Of a stretch of DNA of 64,000 bases, positions 57,916 through 64,000 are shown in pieces. The stretch is from positions 1 through 64,000 of the forward strand of contig JACPEP010000039.1 of the NCBI GenBank assembly GCA_016183425.1, given 5' to 3'. Below the pieces are notes generated by a model. It did no database searches, was not told the DNA's origin, and saw only the letters and a program-made list of their open reading frames with translations. Numbering within the stretch: the first letter of the stretch is position 1; every line of letters starts with the position of its first letter. Position numbers and translations under genes: made by a program. This DNA comes from Chloroflexota bacterium. Its GTDB lineage: Bacteria; Chloroflexota; Dehalococcoidia; JACPEP01.

Positions 57916-59250
57916 CTAAGAGTAGTCTTCGTTTAAAAGGTCTTCGTAGGTTTCTCGACGGCGAATGAGACGGGCTTCTCCCCGGAACACCAGCACGATG
58001 GCCGGCCGGGGCACCATGTTATAGTTGCTGGCCATGGGTATACAGTAAGCCCCCGCCCCGGGTAAGGCCACCAAGTCTCCCGGTGACAGCTCGGGCAGGG
58101 CTATGTCTCGAATGAGCACGTCCCCGGATTCGCAGAAACGCCCGGCCAGGGTGACCGTCTCCTCTTCTGGGGAGGCTGCCTTATTGGCTACCAGGGCCTG
58201 GTAGCGGGACCCATAGAGTGGGGGGCGGATGTTGTCTCCCATCCCCCCGTCCACGGAGACGTAGCGGCGAATCCCCGGGATGTCCTTTATGCTGCCTACG
58301 GTGTACAGGGCCACGCCCGCCGGGCCAACGATGGCCCTCCCCGGTTCCACCACCAGCCGAGGGAGGGGAAGGTCCCAAGTGGCGGCCTCTTCTTTCAGGG
58401 CAGTGGCGATAACGGCAGCATAGTCTCCGATGGGGGGAGCTACTTTGTCCTCGGTGTAGGTAATGGCGTAGCCTCCCCCGGGGCTGAATTCCTCCATGAA
58501 GAATCCGTGTCTCTCTTTCATGGCGGCCGCAAAGGGGAGCACCACCTCCACGGCCTCTCGATACGGTTCTAGCTCGTAGACAGGCGACCCCAGATGGACG
58601 TGCAGCCCCTTCAGGCGCAGGTGAGGGGCGGCGAGGGCCTTGCTCACTGCTTCCTCCGCCTGGCCGGTGGCCATGGAGAAGCCGAACTTGCTGTCCAGGA
58701 TGCCGGTGGTGGTGTGGCCATGGGTGTGGGGGTCGATGCCAGGAGAGAGGCGAAGCCAGATGTCCTGTTCCCCATCCCTGGCCAGGGAGTTCAAGAGGGC
58801 AAGCTCGTGGAAGTTATCCACCACCACCCGTCCCACACCCCAATCCAGGGCCAGCCGGAGCTCTCCTGGGGCCTTGTTGTTGCCGTGAAAGTAAACCCTC
58901 TCCATAGGGAAGGCCACCGAGTGAGCCGCCGCCATCTCTCCACCGGATACCACATCCAACCCCAGTCCCTCCTCCTTGAGGATTAAGGCTATAGTTTGGC
59001 AAAGGAAGGCTTTGGCCGCATAGATGACCTGAGTCTCGGGGTAACGGCGGGCGAACTCCTCAATGAAAAGGGAGCAACGAGAGCGGAGAGTCGCCTCGTC
59101 GAAGATGTATAGAGGTGTGCCAAACTCCCGGGCCAGATCCTGGGTATCGCAGCCCCCCAGAGTCAGGTGTCCCTTTTCGTTTATATTAGCTGTATCAGGA
59201 AAAAGAGCCAGCGCTCCACGCCAAAGAGCCTCTTCTGGCTTTTGTAGCAT
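57916..59250 (-). CDS. lysA: Diaminopimelate decarboxylase
   Basis: The 444-residue fold-III PLP enzyme has the cofactor Lys in VIYAAKAF, SGGEM, HVHLGS, FSPGGGYAI, VEPGRAIVG and the C-terminal catalytic CESGDVL. It makes lysine from meso-diaminopimelate. Start ATG 59250 (LQKPEEALW) has AGAAGGAA 4 bases upstream. Confidence 0.92.
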   Translation of the reverse strand: MLQKPEEALWRGALALFPDTANINEKGHLTLGGCDTQDLAREFGTPLYIFDEATLRSRCSLFIEEFARRYPETQVIYAAKAFLCQTIALILKEEGLGLDVVSGGEMAAAHSVAFPMERVYFHGNNKAPGELRLALDWGVGRVVVDNFHELALLNSLARDGEQDIWLRLSPGIDPHTHGHTTTGILDSKFGFSMATGQAEEAVSKALAAPHLRLKGLHVHLGSPVYELEPYREAVEVVLPFAAAMKERHGFFMEEFSPGGGYAITYTEDKVAPPIGDYAAVIATALKEEAATWDLPLPRLVVEPGRAIVGPAGVALYTVGSIKDIPGIRRYVSVDGGMGDNIRPPLYGSRYQALVANKAASPEEETVTLAGRFCESGDVLIRDIALPELSPGDLVALPGAGAYCIPMASNYNMVPRPAIVLVFRGEARLIRRRETYEDLLNEDYS

Positions 59251-59281
59251 TGTTCCTTCTTATACAAGATTATGTGCCTTC

Positions 59282-59310
59282 ATTATACGCTAGCCCAGGT
59301 CTTCCATCAA
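59282..59310 (-). promoter_or_regulatory. Sigma-70 type promoter of lysA-holB-ricT
   Basis: On the minus strand TTGATG (59310-59305), a 17-base spacer and TATAAT (59287-59282) lie 32 bases before the lysA ATG. Confidence 0.75.
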
Positions 59311-59399
59311 GGTGGAGGAGGGACTATACTTCCTATGTATGAATTGTGGTGGAGGGTATTTGTTTCCTCTGACCATGAGTTTCCAGGAGGGAGGCGAAG

Positions 59400-60827
59400 G
59401 TGATAAAGGACCTGAGGGACTGGTTGCGGGAGGTGGGGGAGATAGGAGAGCTGGTGAGGGTCAGGGGAGCCCATTGGGATGTGGAGATGGGGCCTCTTAC
59501 TCATCTGGTTCATGAAGCTAAGGGAGGCGATGCCCCTGCCTTCCTCTTCGATGATGTGCCGGGGTATGCCGCCGGTTACCGTACTCTTTATGGGCAGTTG
59601 AGCACCATCAAGCGGCTGGCTCTTACCCTCGGTCTGCCTCTGGAGTACAAAAGCAAGGCCGATTTTGTTCGCGCCTACCAGGAGAAGATGAGCCACCTCC
59701 AGCTCGTTCCCCCGGTATGGGTGGACACCGGTCCCGTGAAAGAGAATGTCCACATAGGTGATGACATAAACGTGTTGGAGTTCCCGGTACCCCGTCACCA
59801 CGAGCTGGATACGGCACGCTACATCGGCACTGCCTGTGTTGTTATCACCCAGGACCCGGATGAGGGGTGGTTCAACCTGGGAACCTATCGTTCCCAGGTT
59901 TATGACGGGAAGACGGTGGGCTGCCAGATAACGGAGGGCAAGCACGGCCGTATCCATCGGGATAAGTACTTCGAGCGGGGACAGCCCATGAAGGTGGCCA
60001 TTGTTTGCGGGCAAGACCCATTGTTGTATCTCCTGGGCTCCAGTCCTATGCCAGAGGGGATTTCGGAATACGAGTACGCCGGGGCCATAAAGGGTGAGCC
60101 CATAGAGGTGGTGGCGGGGGAGTACACCGGTTTTCCGGTGCCCGCCACCGCCGAGATCGTCATCGAGGGGGACATTCTTCCTGAGGCTACGCTGCCTGAG
60201 GGGCCCTTTGGGGAGTGGACGGGGTACTATTGCAGCGCGGCCACCCCCCGCCCTTATGTACAGGTGAAGTGCGTTATGCACCGCAACGACCCCATTCTTA
60301 CCTGTGCCCCTCAGCACAAGCCGGTGGACGAGACGGTGCTGCTGAAGGGGGTGGCGGGGGCAGCGGGGGTGTGGCAGGCCCTCCGTGCGGCGGGCATCCC
60401 TGAGATCCGGGGGGTGTGGTGCCACGAGGGGGGGCTGGGGGTGCGCTTTATGGTGGTCTCTATCCACCAGCGCTACCCGGGCTACGCCCGTCAAGTGCTC
60501 CATGTGGCCTCCTCCTGCCAGGCAGGGGCCTACAACGGCAAGTGGGTGGTGGTGGTGGACGACGACATCGACCCCGCCGATATGAGCCTTGTGCTGTGGG
60601 CCATGAGCACCCGCTTCGATCCGGTGACGGATATTGACATAATTCAAAAGGCCTGGTCCTCAGGCCGGGACCCCATGGTACTACCTGGAAACTACAATAA
60701 CCGTATCCTGATAGACGCCTGCATCCCCTACGACCGCAAGCTGCGGGGGACCTTCCCGCCGGTGGTGGACGTGAGCCCGGAGCTGAGGGAGAAGCTGGGG
60801 GAGAAGTACCGGGGCCTGCTGTCTTGA
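59400..60827 (+). CDS. UbiD family prenyl-FMN-dependent decarboxylase
   Basis: The 475-residue protein matches UbiD in length and motifs: LRDWLREVGEIGELVRV, PAFLFDDVPGY, NLGTYRSQVYDGKTVGCQI, GKHGRIHRDKYFERGQPMKVAIVCGQDP, and PEGPFGEWTGYY with the conserved acidic residues. It decarboxylates (or carboxylates) aromatic or unsaturated acids with prenylated FMN. It starts at GTG 59400 after GGAGGGAGG. No ubiX is adjacent. Strong GC3 bias contrasts with the next two genes. Confidence 0.9.
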   Translation: MIKDLRDWLREVGEIGELVRVRGAHWDVEMGPLTHLVHEAKGGDAPAFLFDDVPGYAAGYRTLYGQLSTIKRLALTLGLPLEYKSKADFVRAYQEKMSHLQLVPPVWVDTGPVKENVHIGDDINVLEFPVPRHHELDTARYIGTACVVITQDPDEGWFNLGTYRSQVYDGKTVGCQITEGKHGRIHRDKYFERGQPMKVAIVCGQDPLLYLLGSSPMPEGISEYEYAGAIKGEPIEVVAGEYTGFPVPATAEIVIEGDILPEATLPEGPFGEWTGYYCSAATPRPYVQVKCVMHRNDPILTCAPQHKPVDETVLLKGVAGAAGVWQALRAAGIPEIRGVWCHEGGLGVRFMVVSIHQRYPGYARQVLHVASSCQAGAYNGKWVVVVDDDIDPADMSLVLWAMSTRFDPVTDIDIIQKAWSSGRDPMVLPGNYNNRILIDACIPYDRKLRGTFPPVVDVSPELREKLGEKYRGLLS

Positions 60828-60909
60828 GCCAGGATGAGATGCAATCCTCAAAGAGACACTAGACATATGAGAACAAATATACTACCATATCAGCTAAAGG
60901 GTTACTCAC

Positions 60910-61809
60910 ATGGTTGTTAGCCGGGTGAGGAAAAGCGCCTTCGTAAGGCTGTTTGACAAGACGCCTAAAGGTGTCGTTTGTCCTCACTTCTTTGAATTGA
61001 TTCTATCTAATGGATGTCCCTTCGATTGTGCCTACTGTTATTTGAAGCTCACGTTGCGAGGGAATTCCAAGCCGACCCTTTTCACCAACGATTGGCTACA
61101 AGTGCAAAGAGAGTTGGAGAGCATTCCTGGGGGGCTTTTCTCGACCGGAGAATTAGCCGATAGCCTGGCGCTACCGCCGCCGCTCCTTGAACCTGCACTT
61201 GACTACTTCCGATCCCAATGGACACGGTATCTCCTTTTACTGACAAAGAGTGCTAATGTCGGACTCCTGATGGAAAGCCTCCCCACAAACCAAGTCATTG
61301 TGTCATTCTCGGTCAATTCTATTCCTGCTGCGGTGAAATTTGAGAAGGGTGCACCTGATCCCTTGCGTCGACTAGAGGTAGCTCAGGAACTCAAGCGCCT
61401 TGGGTGGAGGGTGCGAATAAGGATAGATCCCATAATAATTGAAGCTGGAATTGAGCCTTACAAGGTAATTTGCCAGAAAGTCGCGGATGTGGAACCCGAG
61501 CTTGTTACAGTTGGCTCACTCAGACAATACCCTGGATTGTTCAGGTTTGCCGCACAAGCGCCCAGGCAAGGGCTTGTGCTTGCTTGGGACAGGCGAATGA
61601 GGTATGCGCTGGAGCAACGCGTAGCAATATATCGTCAAATCGCTGAATGGCTAGGTTTCCAGCCGGGCCTGTGCAAGGAGACGGATGAAGTCTGGGAAGG
61701 ACTTGGATGGAAATTTAGAGGATGTAACTGCACAGTGAGCAACGGTTGTAATGCTGTTGCTTCTGATTGGGGCACCAAAGAGCTGGAGGCAGGGATTGCT
61801 GGAAGATAG
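60910..61809 (+). CDS. Radical SAM protein, spore-photoproduct-lyase-like, partner of TcmP
   Basis: The 299-residue protein has a radical SAM CxxxCxxC motif at C36, C40 and C43 (GCPFDCAYC) after the SPL-type lead-in FFELILSN. A barrel follows (FSVNSIPAAVKFEKGAPDPLRRLE, RIRIDPIII). The C-terminus has four more Cys (FRGCNC, SNGC, and LCKE), possibly another cluster site. It is followed with overlap by a TcmP gene; such three-Cys-motif/TcmP pairs occur in phage and defence-like regions. A+T content is higher than in the flanking genes. Confidence 0.8.
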   Translation: MVVSRVRKSAFVRLFDKTPKGVVCPHFFELILSNGCPFDCAYCYLKLTLRGNSKPTLFTNDWLQVQRELESIPGGLFSTGELADSLALPPPLLEPALDYFRSQWTRYLLLLTKSANVGLLMESLPTNQVIVSFSVNSIPAAVKFEKGAPDPLRRLEVAQELKRLGWRVRIRIDPIIIEAGIEPYKVICQKVADVEPELVTVGSLRQYPGLFRFAAQAPRQGLVLAWDRRMRYALEQRVAIYRQIAEWLGFQPGLCKETDEVWEGLGWKFRGCNCTVSNGCNAVASDWGTKELEAGIAGR

Positions 61810-62872
61810 CGCACCTAAAAAATCGGTCTATCGCGAGCATACCCGCGTAAAACACGTCTTGCTGGAAAAGTATCTTAAAGCATGGATACCCGTCTTGGGT
61901 AAGTACCATTCCCGCATCTGCTATTTTGATGGCTTTGCTGGGCGCGGCGAATACGAGAGTGGTGATCCAGGGTCTCCGGTGATAGCCATACAAGTAGCTC
62001 ATGGGTTCGAGAAGCACTTTGGGGAGTTTGTCTGCACCAATATTGAGCATGACCCTGATGCCTTCAAGAATCTAGAATCCACACTTAGCAGCTATCAATA
62101 TCCCAAGATAAAAGTTGTCAACGTCCAAGGGGCTTTTGCGGACGTAATCGAACAGATCATTGTCAAGGTCGGTGGCGAGCTGGCTCCCTCATTTTTCTTT
62201 ATTGACCCCTTTGGCTTCAGTGGGGTTCCATTCGGAATCATCAAGGACATTTTGTCTATTCAGCGAACAGAGGTTTTCATTACCTTCATGTATCATGATA
62301 TAAATCGATTCCTAAGAACCCCACAAACACAAACCGCGCTTAACGCACTTTTCGGAACTACGATTAGTGGGCAGCTATCTAGCTTATTAACTTCTAGAGA
62401 GAAGGAGAATGCTATACGTGACCTTTACGTGAAGCAACTTAGAGAAGCTGCCGGTGCCAGATTCGTATTGACATTCCGGGTTTCTATGCAAAACAGGCGA
62501 AGAACTCGCTACTACCTGATCTATGCTACGAACCACTTCAAGGGTTTGATGCTTATGAAAACTATCATGTACAACCAGGGGGTAGGCGGTGACTTTTCTT
62601 ACCTTGGTCCTGAAGATGGGGCTCGGCGCATCCAACCGAGCTTTTTCGACGATGATGTCCAGCCGCTAAAGGACCTCCTCTTGGCTCGTTTCAAAGGGCG
62701 GACGCTGACTTACAATCAGATAGAAGAGGAGACTTGGGAAGAGCACTTTGTAGACAAGCACTATCGGGCGGTCTTGAAGGAGCTAGAGAATGATGAAAAG
62801 GTTTGCATAAAGCATGTTAGCTCCAAGACAACAAGGGGCCTAAGTGGTAAAGACCAAATCTCGTTTCTATAA
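61796..62872 (+). CDS. tcmP: Three-Cys-motif partner protein TcmP
   Basis: About 358 residues of the TcmP (TIGR04474) family: REHTRVKHVLLEKYLKAWIPVL, ICYFDGFAGRGEY (methyltransferase-like glycine motif), FFFIDPFGFSGVPF, and EVFITFMYHDINRF. I choose TTG 61796 because GGAGG is 6 bases upstream; ATG 61751 lacks a Shine-Dalgarno and overlaps more. The 14-base overlap with the radical SAM gene points to coupled translation. The biochemical role is not established. Confidence 0.82.
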   Translation: MLEDSAPKKSVYREHTRVKHVLLEKYLKAWIPVLGKYHSRICYFDGFAGRGEYESGDPGSPVIAIQVAHGFEKHFGEFVCTNIEHDPDAFKNLESTLSSYQYPKIKVVNVQGAFADVIEQIIVKVGGELAPSFFFIDPFGFSGVPFGIIKDILSIQRTEVFITFMYHDINRFLRTPQTQTALNALFGTTISGQLSSLLTSREKENAIRDLYVKQLREAAGARFVLTFRVSMQNRRRTRYYLIYATNHFKGLMLMKTIMYNQGVGGDFSYLGPEDGARRIQPSFFDDDVQPLKDLLLARFKGRTLTYNQIEEETWEEHFVDKHYRAVLKELENDEKVCIKHVSSKTTRGLSGKDQISFL

Positions 62873-62905
62873 CGAAGCCATTTATTTGTAGGAGCTACCT
62901 GTACC

Positions 62906-64000
62906 CTATTTCCCGATGCAGAACTGGCTGAATATGGTTTCCAGGAGGTCTTCCTTTACCGTCTCGCCGGTTATCTCCCCCAGGGCGTTCACCGCCGCCG
63001 TGAGGTCGATGACCACCAGCTCTGTGGGAAGGCCGCTCTTGGCCCCCTCCAAGGTGGCGGCCAGGTGGCCTTGGCTGCGGGCCAGGGCGTCTTTGTGGCG
63101 GGGATTGGTCACCAGGGGCTCCTGGGAGGCGACGACATCCCCCTTGATGACGGCACTGACCATTCTCTCCTCCAGTACCTCTAGCCCCTGGCCGGTAAGG
63201 GCGGAGACGGCCACGTAAGGCTGAGAAAGTTCCTCCGGAGACGCCATCTGTGGCAGATCGGCCTTGTTGGCGGCTATGAGCACCTTTTTGTCCGCCAGGA
63301 AGCGGGCTGTCTCGTGGTCGGCGTCGGCAAGGGGCTGGCTGAGGTCCACCACCAGGAGGACGAAGTCCGCTTGGGCCGAGGCCCGCCGGCTCCGCTCCAC
63401 TCCCAGGCGCTCCACCAAATCTGGACTGTCCACCATGCCAGCGGTGTCCACCAAGACGAAGGGCACCCCCTGAAGGTTGACCACCTCCTCCAGGGTGTCC
63501 CGGGTGGTGCCGGGCACCGGGGTGACGATGGCCCGGTTCTGCCCCAGCAGACAGTTGAGGAGGCTGGACTTTCCCACGTTGGGCCTCCCCACGATGGCTG
63601 TCCTCACCCCCTGACGGTAGACTATGCCCGTGTCGGCGGTGGCCAAAAGGGCGTGAAGGTGCTCCAGGGCCTCCGTCAGGGGCGCTATCGTCTCCTCCTC
63701 CGTTACCTCGTCCTCCGGGAAGTCGATGGTGGCGGTGAGATAAGCCAGAGAGCGCAGGAGGCGCTGTCGGAGCTGTTGCACGGAGCGGGAGAGTCGGCCC
63801 TGAAGGCCGTCCATGGCCAGCTTCAGGCTGGTGGAGGTTCCGGCTTGTATAACGTCCAGCACCGCCTCCGCCTGGGCTAAATCAAGGCGGCCGTTGAGAA
63901 AGGCCCGGAGGGTAAACTCCCCCGGCTGGGCGAGACGGGCACCACAACGGAGGGTCAGCTCCAGGATGCGCTGCAGAGGAAGGGGGCCGCCGTGGCAGTT
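62906..64000 (-). CDS. mnmE: tRNA uridine-5-carboxymethylaminomethyl modification GTPase MnmE (5' partial)
   Basis: The frame is open to the right edge, where it reads CHGGPLPLQRILELTLRCGARLAQPGEF, so the N-terminal part of the first domain is outside. Helical domain, then G domain (GRPNVGKSSLLN, PGTTRDTLEEV, DTAGMVDS, NKADL) and the C-terminal CIGK motif with its conserved Cys. With MnmG it modifies wobble uridine of several tRNAs. It is convergent with tcmP. Confidence 0.92.
   Translation of the reverse strand, partial: NCHGGPLPLQRILELTLRCGARLAQPGEFTLRAFLNGRLDLAQAEAVLDVIQAGTSTSLKLAMDGLQGRLSRSVQQLRQRLLRSLAYLTATIDFPEDEVTEEETIAPLTEALEHLHALLATADTGIVYRQGVRTAIVGRPNVGKSSLLNCLLGQNRAIVTPVPGTTRDTLEEVVNLQGVPFVLVDTAGMVDSPDLVERLGVERSRRASAQADFVLLVVDLSQPLADADHETARFLADKKVLIAANKADLPQMASPEELSQPYVAVSALTGQGLEVLEERMVSAVIKGDVVASQEPLVTNPRHKDALARSQGHLAATLEGAKSGLPTELVVIDLTAAVNALGEITGETVKEDLLETIFSQFCIGK

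Noticed and set aside
59307-60647. Minus-strand frame of 446 codons opposite ubiD
   Set aside because: Shadow of a strongly GC3-biased gene; ubiD on the plus strand has family motifs throughout.

Overview
The window is a gene-dense, G+C-rich bacterial chromosome segment with many 1-4 base gene overlaps and clear sigma-70 style promoters. Several things point to a Chloroflexota genome, perhaps Dehalococcoidia-like: RNase Y with YmdB, RicT next to holB, an inositol-lipid operon of actinobacterial type, a DUF1461 membrane protein, heptosyltransferase-family genes, a CcmE with a Cys heme ligand, and short GC-rich dispersed palindromes. This placement is inference from gene content; no rRNA is present.

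Layout. 1-1.9 kb: end of a secreted beta-propeller/PKD/dockerin protein with DNA-level tandem repeats. 2.1-7.5 kb (minus): one operon ino1, two acyltransferases, a PHP phosphoesterase, a PimA-like glycosyltransferase and a PIP-synthase-like enzyme, which together look like a phosphatidylinositol-mannoside-type lipid pathway. 7.8-11 kb (plus): a flippase-like membrane protein preceded by a decayed copy of its own N-terminus, an FAD oxidoreductase and a methyltransferase. 11-19 kb: split EamA transporter pair, EF-G2, enoyl-CoA hydratase, AI-2E-type permease, galU, hflX. 18.7-25.6 kb (minus): a complete cytochrome c maturation (Ccm) operon in the order ccmE-F-H, two CcmI-like proteins, ccmA-B-C-D. 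25.9-27.8 kb: rpsT, yihY, a selenocysteine tRNA and trxA. 28-30.2 kb (plus): three consecutive genes I cannot assign. 30.4-33.3 kb: two tandem glutamine synthetases behind a GlnR-like operator. 33-39.6 kb: an orphan oligopeptide-binding lipoprotein, small membrane proteins, a frameshifted DUF559 nuclease, mazG.

39.9-51.6 kb (minus): a twelve-gene co-directional run starting at rny, then ymdB, PHP, fabZ, three GT9 enzymes, a GT4, WecG, a zinc-finger membrane protein, a heptose-kinase-like gene and a diguanylate cyclase. It mixes RNA turnover, fatty acid synthesis and surface glycan assembly. 53-55.6 kb (minus): polyamine operon speD-DHS-speB preceded by a structured leader that encodes a very Arg-rich 20-residue peptide, a candidate attenuator. 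55.9-59.3 kb: ricT, holB, lysA. 59.4-62.9 kb (plus): UbiD decarboxylase, then a radical SAM/TcmP pair that looks acquired. The right edge cuts mnmE.

Most interesting to follow up: the Arg-rich speD leader peptide, the unassigned three-gene block at 28-30 kb, the PIM-type lipid operon with a possible missing phosphatase, the 11-bp periodic operators (GlnR-like at glnA; a second CTTCTTCA motif at the ccm operon and at 35.3 kb), and two genes that seem to start at CTG and ATA.
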